DNA of 64,000 nucleotides, from positions 744,001-808,000 of the forward strand of contig NZ_FOIP01000001.1 of NCBI RefSeq assembly GCF_900105215.1, read 5' to 3'. Both the position numbers and the translations under genes were made by a program. Below the pieces are notes generated by a model, which saw only the letters and a list, made by a program, of their open reading frames with translations, was not told where the DNA came from and searched no databases. Origin of the DNA: Lacrimispora sphenoides (GTDB lineage Bacteria; Bacillota; Clostridia; Lachnospirales; Lachnospiraceae). Positions 34,388 to 42,971 of the stretch are shown in pieces; the stretch's first letter is position 1; every line of letters starts with the position of its first letter.

Positions 34388-35251
34388 TTAAGCTTTTCCA
34401 ACGGAGCCAAATAATTCCATCTTCTCTTTTACAGTTGCTTTAATAGCCTCTGTGCCGGGGGCGAGAAGCTTACGTGGATCAAAGCCTTTGCCTGCTAAAT
34501 CCTTGCCTGCCTCAATGTACTTACGGGTAGCTTCTGCAAAGGTAAGCTGGCACTCTGTATTCACATTGATCTTTGCAACGCCAAGGCTGATAGCCTTCAT
34601 GATCTGGTCTTCCGGGATGCCTGTCCCACCGTGAAGTACTAAAGGCATATCGCCTACTTTCTCCTTGATGGCAGCCAGGGTCTCAAAGCTTAAGCCCGCC
34701 CAGTTATCCGGATATTTTCCGTGAATGTTGCCGATACCTGCAGCCAGCATGGTTACGCCTAAGTCTGCAACCTGCTTGCACTCATCAGGATCTGCGCATT
34801 CGCCCATACCCACTACGCCGTCTTCCTCTCCGCCGATAGAACCAACCTCTGCTTCAATGGAAATTCCTTTTTCTGCACAGACTTTCACAAGCTCAGTCGT
34901 CTTTTCTACGTTCTCAGCGATAGGATAATGGGAACCGTCAAACATAATGGAAGAAAATCCCGCTTCAATGCACTTATAGCAGCCATCATAGGAACCATGA
35001 TCCAGATGAAGTGCTACGGGAACTGTAATGTTTAATTCTTCGATCATGGCTTTCACCATAGCTGATACGGTCTTATAGCCTGTCATGTATTTACCAGCGC
35101 CTTCGGAAACACCCAGGATAACCGGGGATTTCAGTTCTTCGGCTGTCTGTAAAACAGCTTTCGTCCACTCAAGGTTGTTGATGTTGAACTGTCCAACTGC
35201 GTACTTTCCGTCTCTTGCTTTTTCAAGCATATCTTTTGCTGAAACTAACAT
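34388..35251 (-). CDS. fba: Class II fructose-1,6-bisphosphate aldolase
   Basis: A 287-residue zinc-dependent aldolase. Zinc ligands lie in LHLDHGSY (about 82-89), GNIHGKYP near 180 and LHGGTGIPE near 210, and NTECQLTF follows. It interconverts fructose-1,6-bisphosphate with dihydroxyacetone phosphate and glyceraldehyde-3-phosphate. GGAGG lies 8 nt before ATG 35251, so the longer frame from 35302 is not used. It is monocistronic, with a TATAAT at 35291-35296. Confidence 0.94.
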   Translation of the reverse strand: MLVSAKDMLEKARDGKYAVGQFNINNLEWTKAVLQTAEELKSPVILGVSEGAGKYMTGYKTVSAMVKAMIEELNITVPVALHLDHGSYDGCYKCIEAGFSSIMFDGSHYPIAENVEKTTELVKVCAEKGISIEAEVGSIGGEEDGVVGMGECADPDECKQVADLGVTMLAAGIGNIHGKYPDNWAGLSFETLAAIKEKVGDMPLVLHGGTGIPEDQIMKAISLGVAKINVNTECQLTFAEATRKYIEAGKDLAGKGFDPRKLLAPGTEAIKATVKEKMELFGSVGKA

Positions 35252-35290
35252 ATCACAAACCTCCATTTGTTTTTTCTCTTGCTCTATATT

Positions 35291-35296
35291 ATTATA
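35291..35296 (-). promoter_or_regulatory. -10 element of fba
   Basis: A perfect TATAAT on the minus strand (forward 35291-35296), with TTCCAA 17 nt upstream as a poor -35. It is about 40 nt before the fba ATG. Confidence 0.45.
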
Positions 35297-35362
35297 TACC
35301 ATCTTACCCTATTTGGAAAGAATAATTTTTCCAGATTGTCTTTTTTATAACAAAGTTACATT

Positions 35363-35391
35363 TTGCTTTTATTCCCTATATGCCTTATAAT
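35363..35391 (+). promoter_or_regulatory. Promoter of the MATE gene
   Basis: TTGCTT (35363-35368), a 17-nt spacer and TATAAT (35386-35391). TATAAT is perfect. It lies 37 nt before the start codon. Confidence 0.7.
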
Positions 35392-35427
35392 GAGGGCAGG
35401 TTCTAAATACATAATAGGAGATTTTTT

Positions 35428-36837
35428 ATGAAACGAAAGATGTGGCAAGGCATTTTCCGCCGACAGGACTCTGAAACCACAGAAATGCAGGAACGCCAGG
35501 AAGGGACGGATCTGTTCTCCAGCAAACAGCTGCGCCAGTTGATTTTTCCCTTAGTCATAGAACAGATACTGGCTGTATTTATGGGAATGGCTGATATCAT
35601 CATGGTAGCCTCCTGCGGCGAAGAAGCCGTGTCTGGCATATCCATCGTGGATACCATAAACGTCCTTCTGATCGGATTATTCGGGGCAATGGCCGCGGGT
35701 GGTTCCGTGGTAACAGCCCAGTACATCGGCCGGAAGGATGAAAAAAGTGTCGCCAAAGCCTCAGGCCAGCTGTTCCTGGCTGTGGGCGGGCTTTCCATGG
35801 CCATAATGGCAGTGACCCTGATCTTTAATGGGCAGCTTCTAAGACTCATATACGGTGAGATCGGCCAGGAGGTCATGCATAACGGGAGAATTTATTTCTA
35901 TTTGTCCTCCCTCTCTTATCCTTTTCTGGCATTTTATAACAGCAGTGCAGCCCTTTTCAGGACAGCCGGAAACTCCAAGGTATCCATGCAGGTCTCCCTG
36001 GGTGCCAACCTCTGCAACATCGCAGGAAATTTCCTGTTCATCTACGTATTCCATATGGGCGTGGCAGGTGCCGGGCTTTCCACCATGTTTTCCAGAATCC
36101 TGTCCGCAGTAATTATGTTTTCCCTTCTTAAAAAGCAGAGCCATTTTCCCATTGAGTTCCGTCTGCGCCCGGACAAGAGGATGCTGCGCCAGATCCTCTA
36201 CATCGGCATACCAAACGGCCTTGAAAACAGCATTTTCCAGCTGGGAAAGCTTTTGCTTTCCAGTCTGACTGCCAGCTTCGGCACTATGGCAATTGCTGCT
36301 AATGCGGTGGCAAGCACCATCTGCGGTCTGGAAACTATCCCTGCAAGCGCCATAGGCATAGCCCTGGTAACGGTTGTGGGACAGTGTGTAGGGGCCGGAG
36401 AACTGAAACAGGCCCGCAAATATATGGGAAAGCTTTTAAAAACGGCATATATCTGTCTGTGGATATTAAACCTTGCCATCATACCGTTTTTAAATCCCAT
36501 ATGCAGCCTGTTTCATCTGTCGGGCGAGACCAGCGCCCTGGCTTATAAGCTGATGCTTTACCACAGCATCTGCTGCATGATAATCCATCCTCTGTCCTTC
36601 TGCCTGACCAACGGACTGCGGGCCGCCAATGACGTCCGTTTTACCATGACTGTTTCCATATGTTCCATGTGGATCTGCCGGATCGTCATGGCCTACGTAT
36701 TAAGCCTTTATTTCGGCCTTGGACTTATGGGAATCTGGATCGCCATGACCATCGACTGGCTGGTGCGCGCCATCTTCTTCTCCACCCGCGTATTAAGCGG
36801 AAAATGGTGCCGGTATGCCAACCGGAACATCCGTTAG
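35428..36837 (+). CDS. MATE family efflux transporter
   Basis: A 469-residue multidrug and toxic compound extrusion protein (NorM/DinF superfamily) with 12 predicted membrane segments in two MatE repeats. These begin at LFSSKQLRQLIFPLVIEQILAVFMGMADIIMV (about 28-60) and at ILYIGIPNGLENSIFQLGKLL (about 255-275). It exports organic cations or metabolites using an ion gradient. Substrate unknown. A hydrophilic 27-residue N-terminal extension precedes the first helix. Its stop codon overlaps that of the convergent thrC gene. Confidence 0.92.
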   Translation: MKRKMWQGIFRRQDSETTEMQERQEGTDLFSSKQLRQLIFPLVIEQILAVFMGMADIIMVASCGEEAVSGISIVDTINVLLIGLFGAMAAGGSVVTAQYIGRKDEKSVAKASGQLFLAVGGLSMAIMAVTLIFNGQLLRLIYGEIGQEVMHNGRIYFYLSSLSYPFLAFYNSSAALFRTAGNSKVSMQVSLGANLCNIAGNFLFIYVFHMGVAGAGLSTMFSRILSAVIMFSLLKKQSHFPIEFRLRPDKRMLRQILYIGIPNGLENSIFQLGKLLLSSLTASFGTMAIAANAVASTICGLETIPASAIGIALVTVVGQCVGAGELKQARKYMGKLLKTAYICLWILNLAIIPFLNPICSLFHLSGETSALAYKLMLYHSICCMIIHPLSFCLTNGLRAANDVRFTMTVSICSMWICRIVMAYVLSLYFGLGLMGIWIAMTIDWLVRAIFFSTRVLSGKWCRYANRNIR

Positions 36838-38318
36838 CTTAAAAAGCTTACAACTGCTTCTTTCATCTTATCCGCATCGCACACTGTATCATGACGTACA
36901 GGTGCGGTGCGGATTTCTTCTACTGCCTGGGGAACGGGAACCTTTGATATCTCTGCCAGATGATCGATGATCCGGAATTCATCCGGCTCCTCCTGTACTC
37001 CTTCAATGGCTTCCAGAACGCTTCCTGCAAACTTATATGGGCTTGCTGTGGAGGCAATGATATTCTTTGCCTGATCCTTTGTCTCTGCCGTGTATTGGTC
37101 ATATACGCATGCTGCCACACCGGTATGGGGATCGATTAAATAGCCGGTATCCTCAAAAACCTTCTTAATGGCTGCCCTGGTTTCCTCTTCTCCTGCAAAA
37201 CCTCCCATAAAATCTTCCATAAAGTGCTTCATACCAGGGGTTACCGTATAGCTGCCTTTATCGCCCAGTTCCTTCATAAGAGCCGCATTGGCTCCTGCAT
37301 CACAACCGGCGCTTAAATAAATCAGGCGCTCTAAATTGCTGGATATTAAAATATCCATGGACGGAGAACTGGTGAGGATAAAGTCCCGGTTCCTGTCATA
37401 GGTCCCGGTCTGGAAGAAATCATAAAGTACCTTATTTTCATTGGAGGCACAGATAAGGGTCTTAATGGGAACCCCCATCTGCTTTGCCAAATAGGCGGCC
37501 AGAATGTTTCCAAAGTTTCCCGTAGGCACGGTAACATTGATTTCTTCACCGTCAGAAATTTCTTCACAGGCAAGGAGCTTTGCATAGGCGTAAACATAAT
37601 AGACCACCTGGGGAACCAGCCTGCCGATGTTAATGGAGTTGGCGGAAGACAGTTGAAAGCCCTTTTCATCAAGCATGCGGGCAAATTCCTTATCTCCGAA
37701 TATCCTTTTGACCCCTGTTTGAGCGTCATCGAAGTTTCCATGAATGGCGGCCACATGGGTATTTTCCCCTTTCTGGGTTACCATCTGAAGCTCCTGGACA
37801 CGGCTTACGCCATCCTTTGGATAAAATACGATGATTTCCGTTCCTTCCACATCGGCAAAACCGGCCATAGCAGCCTTTCCTGTGTCGCCGGAGGTAGCAG
37901 TAAGGATCACGATTTTATTTTTTACCTGATTCTTTTTTGCCGCAACGGTCATCAGATGAGGAAGAATAGAAAGAGCCATATCCTTAAATGCAATGGTACT
38001 TCCATGGTATAATTCCAGATAATAGGCTCCGTCAGCCTTGGCTAGAGGAGCGATCTCCTCTGTATCGAATTTGCTGTCATAAGCCTGTTCAATACAGCTC
38101 TTTAACTCCTCAGAACTGTAATCCGTAAGAAAAAGCTTCATGACCTCATAGGCTGTTTCCTGATATGTTAACGCCGACAACTCTTTCATGGATTTGTCAA
38201 GCTTTGGGATAAAACATGGCATAAACAGGCCGCCGTCTGCCGCCAGACCCTTTAAGATTGCCTGGGAAGCCGTCACACCGGCTTCGCCGCCCCTGGTACT
38301 TTGATAGGATATTTCCAT
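36834..38318 (-). CDS. thrC: Threonine synthase
   Basis: A 494-residue PLP enzyme of the longer, fungal/enteric-type threonine synthase class: N-terminal YQSTRGGEAGVTASQAILKGLAADGGLF, the PLP lysine in HGSTIAFKDMALS (Lys near 112), and the TVPTGNFGNILAAYLAK phosphate-binding segment near 258. It converts O-phosphohomoserine to threonine. It has its own promoter (38377-38405), with no thrAB genes adjacent. Its TAA shares bases with the MATE stop TAG. Confidence 0.95.
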   Translation of the reverse strand: MEISYQSTRGGEAGVTASQAILKGLAADGGLFMPCFIPKLDKSMKELSALTYQETAYEVMKLFLTDYSSEELKSCIEQAYDSKFDTEEIAPLAKADGAYYLELYHGSTIAFKDMALSILPHLMTVAAKKNQVKNKIVILTATSGDTGKAAMAGFADVEGTEIIVFYPKDGVSRVQELQMVTQKGENTHVAAIHGNFDDAQTGVKRIFGDKEFARMLDEKGFQLSSANSINIGRLVPQVVYYVYAYAKLLACEEISDGEEINVTVPTGNFGNILAAYLAKQMGVPIKTLICASNENKVLYDFFQTGTYDRNRDFILTSSPSMDILISSNLERLIYLSAGCDAGANAALMKELGDKGSYTVTPGMKHFMEDFMGGFAGEEETRAAIKKVFEDTGYLIDPHTGVAACVYDQYTAETKDQAKNIIASTASPYKFAGSVLEAIEGVQEEPDEFRIIDHLAEISKVPVPQAVEEIRTAPVRHDTVCDADKMKEAVVSFLS

Positions 38319-38376
38319 GGTATTTTATTCCTTTCCTGCTCTCTCATAATGTCAATGGATCAAAAACCTTGCCAGC

Positions 38377-38405
38377 ATTGTAGCACACTTTCTTTAACGG
38401 TGCAA
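38377..38405 (-). promoter_or_regulatory. Promoter of thrC
   Basis: On the minus strand TTGCAC (forward 38400-38405), a 17-nt spacer ending in TGC, and TACAAT (forward 38377-38382), giving both a -35 and an extended -10. Confidence 0.7.
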
Positions 38406-38467
38406 GAAAAAAGGGCAAAAAAGTTTTCACCTAGCGGACGAATGTATTCACTCTAGAGACACAAGGG

Positions 38468-38496
38468 TTCCATTTTTATTCTCTATATGGTAAGAT
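38468..38496 (+). promoter_or_regulatory. Possible promoter of sfsA
   Basis: TTCCAT (38468-38473), a 17-nt spacer ending in TGG, and TAAGAT (38491-38496). Its start point would fall at about 38503. Confidence 0.4.
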
Positions 38497-38502
38497 ACAA
38501 CC

Positions 38503-39330
38503 ATGGATACGAAAGGAGAGACAGCTTCATTGAGATACGAACACATGCTGAAAGGGATCTTTGTAAACCGACCCAACCGTTTTATTGCCCACGTCCTGAT
38601 TTCAAAAGAGGGGGTTGGGGAAGTGGAAGTGATCTGTCACGTTAAAAATACAGGGCGCTGCCGGGAGTTACTAATCCCCGGAGTTAAGGTGCTGGTGCAG
38701 TTTCATCCGGAGGCCGCGGCTCTTGGAAGAAAAACAGAATACTCTTTGATCGGCGTATGGAAAGAACGGGAAAGAGGTGGTCCGGTCCTCATCAATATGG
38801 ATTCCCAGGCCCCAAATCAGGCAGCATACGAATGGCTGCAATCCATCCGGGAAAATTCTTCCCTTCCTTTTCATCAGACGGAGGATACACCTTCCCTTTT
38901 CCGCCCGGTCATAAAGGATATCAGGCGGGAAGTCACCTACGACCAGTCACGGTTCGATCTGGCTTTTCATGCGGTGCTGCCGGGAAAAAGGGAAACCCAT
39001 GGAGAGGAGACCCCTGCATTCATGGAGGTTAAGGGAGTCACCCTGGAAGAAAACGGCCTTGCCATGTTTCCTGATGCACCGACGGTGCGGGGAGTAAAAC
39101 ACATAGAGGAGCTTATTAATGCCCACAGGGAAGGGTATGAGACTTACATCCTGTTTGTCATCCAGATGAAAGAGATGGAAGCATTTACGCCAAATAAAAA
39201 AACGCATCCGGAATTTGCAGAAGCGTTAAAAAGGGCGAAGGAGGCCGGGGTCCATATTTTAGCATATGATTGTGTCGTAACAGAGGATTCCCTCTCCCTG
39301 GACATGCCTATCCCGGTCTATCTGACGTGA
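38503..39330 (+). CDS. sfsA: SfsA family DNA/RNA nuclease
   Basis: A protein of up to 275 residues of the SfsA family (named for sugar fermentation stimulation in E. coli; a PD-(D/E)XK nuclease-like fold). Landmarks are NRPNRFIAHV, HVKNTGRCRELLIPG, the catalytic region RFDLAF...FMEVKGVTL and FPDAPTVRGVKHIEEL. The start is unsettled. ATG 38503 has no ribosome site and coincides with the predicted transcription start. AAAGGAG at 38512-38518 would better serve the TTG at 38530, close to where family homology begins. I give the outer boundary. It is monocistronic, with a terminator at 39419-39466. Confidence 0.9.
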   Translation: MDTKGETASLRYEHMLKGIFVNRPNRFIAHVLISKEGVGEVEVICHVKNTGRCRELLIPGVKVLVQFHPEAAALGRKTEYSLIGVWKERERGGPVLINMDSQAPNQAAYEWLQSIRENSSLPFHQTEDTPSLFRPVIKDIRREVTYDQSRFDLAFHAVLPGKRETHGEETPAFMEVKGVTLEENGLAMFPDAPTVRGVKHIEELINAHREGYETYILFVIQMKEMEAFTPNKKTHPEFAEALKRAKEAGVHILAYDCVVTEDSLSLDMPIPVYLT

Positions 39331-39418
39331 TAAGTGAGGAAGCTTTAAAAAGGGAAGAACGAACATTGTATAGCGAATCCGCAACAGCCGTATGCGCAAT
39401 GGAATGACAGCCATCATA

Positions 39419-39466
39419 TAAAAAACCTGCCGGGAAAAGTCCTTGCTTTTCCCGGCAGGTTTTTAT
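39419..39466. terminator. Bidirectional terminator between sfsA and the TPM operon
   Basis: Perfect 18-bp arms (AAAACCTGCCGGGAAAAG and complement) around TCCTTG, with A/T runs outside. A further small inverted repeat (AATCGGAT/ATCCGATT, 39491-39513) lies between it and the TPM gene end. Confidence 0.9.
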
Positions 39467-39532
39467 TTATATATTCAGCGAGACAAGTCAATCGGATATT
39501 CGCAATCCGATTCGCTATTTGATGAGGCTAAA

Positions 39533-40444
39533 TTAAAATTTCCGCCCTCCGCCTCCCATGGTGCGTCCAGAGGAGGTATGGGTAGTACTCCTGCCGCCGG
39601 AGGAAAAACCGCCTCCGCCCCCGCCTGTATTCCCCTGATTCCGTGGAATGATCATATAGGTCACGGTTTTGTTCACCAGATGGTCGAACTGGTCCGAATA
39701 CCGGAACTGGCAGTTTGCACGATAGGCCATCAATGAGTTCTTAGCCCAGCCTCTCTCCTTTTTCATGGAATACCGGCTGGTTACTCCCCCGCAGGCTGAG
39801 GCCGCTGCAATAAGCCCGATAAGGGCCGCCAGGGCTGCCTCATACCACCGGATGCTGCGGTAAACACTTATTTTTCCTGTCTCTTTATCATAATTATACT
39901 GTCCTCCGGGAATTCCGGCCTTGTAATACTTGGTCACACCGTCCAGAAAGCTCCCGGCACAGGCTCCGTAATTTTGATTGCTAATCTCGTCATAAGCGGA
40001 ATCCAGAATGGAATTCCAGCGCTTATCCGTTAAAAAGCGGTTCATCTTTCCTACCGGAAGGATGTAAAGCTCCCGGTTATCCATGTCGATCAGGAACAAT
40101 ACCCCGCTGTAATCCTTTCCAACTCCGTAGACTCCTCTTATGTAGAAATCCTCCGCATATTGTCCGGCCGACTTTCCACCTGCCTGGTCTGTGGTTGTAA
40201 TCACCACATCCATGTTCATTTCTTTTCTCATCGCCTGGATCTGAGTTTCAAATGTTTCTATTTCTTCCTGGGTAAAAAGTCCGGCTTCATCATATACCCG
40301 CTTTTCCTCTGAAGCGCCTTCCGGGCTTTGGCTTTCGGCAAAAGCTTTCATGCCACCGGAAAGAACGATCAGAAACAGAAGAACCATGAACAGTAAAACG
40401 GTTACCTTGCTTATCCGAAGGAACAGTCCATTTGTTTTCATCAT
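39533..40444 (-). CDS. TPM-domain membrane protein (YdjH-like)
   Basis: A 303-residue protein with an N-terminal signal/anchor helix (about 10-32), a TPM (YgcG-like) domain starting VYDEAGLFTQEEIETFETQI (about 49-175), a second membrane segment (EAALAALIGLIAAASA, near 200-220) and a glycine/serine-rich tail ending GGGGRKF. TPM domains are extracytoplasmic and are linked to membrane-protein maintenance. The start ATG overlaps the stop of the zinc-ribbon gene (ATGA), so the two are coupled. With the SPFH and zinc-ribbon genes it resembles B. subtilis ydjGHI. Confidence 0.85.
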   Translation of the reverse strand: MMKTNGLFLRISKVTVLLFMVLLFLIVLSGGMKAFAESQSPEGASEEKRVYDEAGLFTQEEIETFETQIQAMRKEMNMDVVITTTDQAGGKSAGQYAEDFYIRGVYGVGKDYSGVLFLIDMDNRELYILPVGKMNRFLTDKRWNSILDSAYDEISNQNYGACAGSFLDGVTKYYKAGIPGGQYNYDKETGKISVYRSIRWYEAALAALIGLIAAASACGGVTSRYSMKKERGWAKNSLMAYRANCQFRYSDQFDHLVNKTVTYMIIPRNQGNTGGGGGGFSSGGRSTTHTSSGRTMGGGGRKF

Positions 40445-41511
40445 ATCAGATACCCCACAATCAGCATAGCAAGAAATACGGGCAGGAATATTTCCATAAA
40501 CAGAAGCATCAGTTTGTTCCGGTCCACAGGAAGCTTGCCGCATACCTTACCGGTCTGCCCATTCACTGTAAAATAATACATCTGGTCCTTTGCCCCGTCG
40601 TGGTAGGTAAGAGTCCACACCGGCAAAAGTGCATACTCCCATCGTTCGTCCTCCAGGCGGACGGATTGATTCTGAACCCTCACAGAATCATAGGAGGTAA
40701 TGCTGTTTTTTAAGGACTGCTCGGCAAACAGGCGCACCTCTGACTTTACATCCTCAGAGAATTCCTGCTCTCCCATGTCCCGCCGTTCTGCCACAAAGCC
40801 GGAAAGATACCCCATGGAAAATGGCTTCATTTTCTCCGTTTCAAAAGGCAGAACGCCCTCCACCAGCTCCCGGTTGGACTTCTTGAGGGCATTACGGGGC
40901 ACGAATTTTACGGGCATAGAGCCCTCCCTGCGGACATCATAGGTCTGAGTTTCCGTATAGCGGCGGTCACCGCTTACCCAGACCCGCAGACGGTCTGCTT
41001 TTGCATTCAGGCTTCCCTCCGCCCGGCAGCTGTAAAGCATGTAAGGAAAATATACACCGGAAATCTTCTCGATCTGGTCTTCGCTGTAAAAAGCTTTTGG
41101 AACAAACCGTTTCTTTTTCATCCATTGCTCAAAGATTTCCACGGCCCGCTTCTTTTCCATTGCAAATGGAACCACATAATCCGGATGGAATTCCCCGGTC
41201 AGCCTGCCCGATAAAATCACCGGGTTATGGCAATAGTAGCAGAAGGTGGCTGCAGTGGTCTCATCCGTTACGATCTCGGCACCGCAGCTTGGGCAGGTAT
41301 AAAGGACAGGCTCTCCGTCCTGTTTCTTTGCCTTAGGAGCCTCAGGCTCCCTGCTTTTCTTTTCTGCCTTAGGCTCCTGCGGCTCCCCGCTCTCTGTTTC
41401 TTTCTGGTTGAATTCTGATAAGCAGTATTCACAAGCATACTTCTGCTTTTTCGGATCAAAGAAAAGCGGCCCGCCGCAATTTGGACATTTATAGCTTATG
41501 ATCTCACTCAT
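40441..41511 (-). CDS. Zinc-ribbon membrane-tail protein (YdjG-like)
   Basis: A 356-residue protein with two zinc ribbons at the N-terminus (CPNCGG near 10, CEYC near 27; CPSCGAE near 73, CYYC near 90). A charged Glu/Lys/Pro linker lies between them, followed by a long beta-rich region and a C-terminal membrane segment (LFMEIFLPVFLAMLIVGYLI). It corresponds to the YdjG-type partner of SPFH and TPM proteins. Its ATG overlaps the SPFH stop by 4 nt (ATGA). Confidence 0.82.
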   Translation of the reverse strand: MSEIISYKCPNCGGPLFFDPKKQKYACEYCLSEFNQKETESGEPQEPKAEKKSREPEAPKAKKQDGEPVLYTCPSCGAEIVTDETTAATFCYYCHNPVILSGRLTGEFHPDYVVPFAMEKKRAVEIFEQWMKKKRFVPKAFYSEDQIEKISGVYFPYMLYSCRAEGSLNAKADRLRVWVSGDRRYTETQTYDVRREGSMPVKFVPRNALKKSNRELVEGVLPFETEKMKPFSMGYLSGFVAERRDMGEQEFSEDVKSEVRLFAEQSLKNSITSYDSVRVQNQSVRLEDERWEYALLPVWTLTYHDGAKDQMYYFTVNGQTGKVCGKLPVDRNKLMLLFMEIFLPVFLAMLIVGYLI

Positions 41512-42722
41512 GGTCTTGGTTTTCCACACTCCGAACAAAATCTGCCATTGTTTACAGTTTTACATTCACAGGTCCATGTTCCTGCCGGCTTTGGGTTTCC
41601 GCATTCCGGGCAGAATTTTCCTGTATTCACACTTCCGCAGCCGCAGGTCCATTGGCTTTCCGAAGGGCTTTCGGCCTTACCCGCTCCGCTTGCCGGGGTC
41701 CGTTCCATGGGATTTTCCTGCTGGGCCCGGTTCATCTGCATCTGCTGATAATTGGCATTTGAGGCTGCTCCCATAAAGCCGCCGCCAGTATTCATACCCA
41801 TGTTCATCCCCATAAATCCTGCCATGGAACCATTGGCATTGCTTCCTGCCGCTTCAAGGCCTCTGGCCACTGCTCCCTGCACATAGCCCTCCCTGACCCC
41901 GGGATCGCCAAGCATAGCGCCCTGGTTGCGCATCTGGATCAGCTTCTTTGATTCCTCATCATAGGAAATACTGGCGATTCCCACGGACTGGATCTCGATT
42001 CCTCTCTGATCCTTCCACTGATCATCAAGGACACCCGCCATATACTGTCCCAGCTCTCTTCCTTTTGAAGCTACATAGGAGATCCGGATGCCATCGGCGG
42101 ACATCTGGTTGATTGATGACTGAAGAGCCTCTAAAAATTCAGATAAATACTGGGCATTGATGTCATCTACTTCGACCCGGGAAGCATTTTTCGGTATGGC
42201 TTCCCCATAGAACAACAGAGGGTCTGTTACCTTGATGGAATACGTTCCATGGGCCCGCAAAAACAATTCCGCATTATAAAACTGATCGAAATAATTGATG
42301 GGATTGGGAGTTCCGAATTTAATCCCTTTAATCTCCTGTAAGTTAATAAAATACACCCTCTGGGAAGTGGGTGTCTGGCCGCCGAAGCGGATCCGGTCAA
42401 AGGATTCCTTTATGGCCTCATCGAACTGACCGTTAAAGAGGGATGGAAGGGATGAATTTTTCACGGTAAAATAACCTGGTTCTCCGGTGTAATCAATCAC
42501 CTTTCCGCCATCGACCAAAATCATGAACTGATTGGGGTAAACATGAATGACGGAACCATCAGATACCGTATATTCTGTGCTCTTTGTATTGGATCCCTTC
42601 CGGATCTTCACTCCGCTGGTGAATACGGTCTGATCTCCCATATTGCCTGCTTCTATCACTTCAAGCCACTGGTCTGCCAGTGAACCTCCTACTGCGGTAG
42701 TAAGTGCCTTAACAATTCCCAT
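41508..42722 (-). CDS. SPFH-domain protein with C-terminal zinc ribbons (YdjI-like)
   Basis: A 404-residue protein. The SPFH/virion-core-like domain runs over about 1-290 (ADQWLEVIEAGNMGDQTVF, FINLQEIKGIKFGTP, LRAHGTYSIKVTDPLLFYG). It is followed by a Gly/Met/Asn-rich flexible stretch (about 291-350) and two tandem CxC...CxxC zinc ribbons (CGCGSVNTGKFCPECG and CECKTVNNGRFCSECG). It is likely a membrane-associated scaffold in envelope stress. AGGAGG precedes the ATG. It is the first gene of the three-gene operon, downstream of the 81-bp promoter repeats. Unlike the B. subtilis ydjFGHI operon there is no pspA/ydjF gene here. Confidence 0.87.
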   Translation of the reverse strand: MGIVKALTTAVGGSLADQWLEVIEAGNMGDQTVFTSGVKIRKGSNTKSTEYTVSDGSVIHVYPNQFMILVDGGKVIDYTGEPGYFTVKNSSLPSLFNGQFDEAIKESFDRIRFGGQTPTSQRVYFINLQEIKGIKFGTPNPINYFDQFYNAELFLRAHGTYSIKVTDPLLFYGEAIPKNASRVEVDDINAQYLSEFLEALQSSINQMSADGIRISYVASKGRELGQYMAGVLDDQWKDQRGIEIQSVGIASISYDEESKKLIQMRNQGAMLGDPGVREGYVQGAVARGLEAAGSNANGSMAGFMGMNMGMNTGGGFMGAASNANYQQMQMNRAQQENPMERTPASGAGKAESPSESQWTCGCGSVNTGKFCPECGNPKPAGTWTCECKTVNNGRFCSECGKPRP

Positions 42723-42750
42723 GTCATTTCCTCCTTAACGGTTTTTATTC

Positions 42751-42951
42751 GATGAGTGAACTCATCTTCACTCTCTTTCGCTCATTATATCATGAACCTG
42801 CGGTTCCTGATCGTCATTCGCCGTTCGTGCCGATGAGTAAACTCATCTTCACTCTCTTTCGCTCATTATATCATGAACCTGCGGTTCCTGATCGTCATTC
42901 GCCGTTCGTGCCGATGAGTAAACTCATCTTCACTCTCTTTCGCTCATTATA
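42751..42951 (-). repeat. 81-bp tandem repeat carrying promoter elements, 2.5 copies
   Basis: Units start at 42751, 42832 and 42913, and the third is truncated at 42951. The two full units differ by one base. Read on the minus strand, each full unit holds a GAACC-GCA-GGTTC inverted repeat, the extended -10 TGATATAAT (TATAAT at forward 42784-42789 and 42865-42870), and a 7-bp palindrome GATGAGT-2 nt-ACTCATC (G-A variant in unit 1). The partial unit keeps TATAAT at 42946-42951. It lies directly upstream of the SPFH operon. Confidence 0.85.
42784..42792 (-). promoter_or_regulatory. Extended -10 promoter nearest the SPFH operon
   Basis: TGATATAAT on the minus strand, about 60 nt from the SPFH start codon, with a GAACCgcaGGTTC inverted repeat (42794-42806) just upstream where an activator or repressor could bind. 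No -35 consensus is present. Confidence 0.55.
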
Positions 42952-42971
42952 CTACACCATTAATCGGTTGG

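Noticed and set aside
42751..42951. Possible CRISPR array
   Set aside because: The units are contiguous 81-bp tandem copies with no unique spacers, and there are no cas genes in the window.
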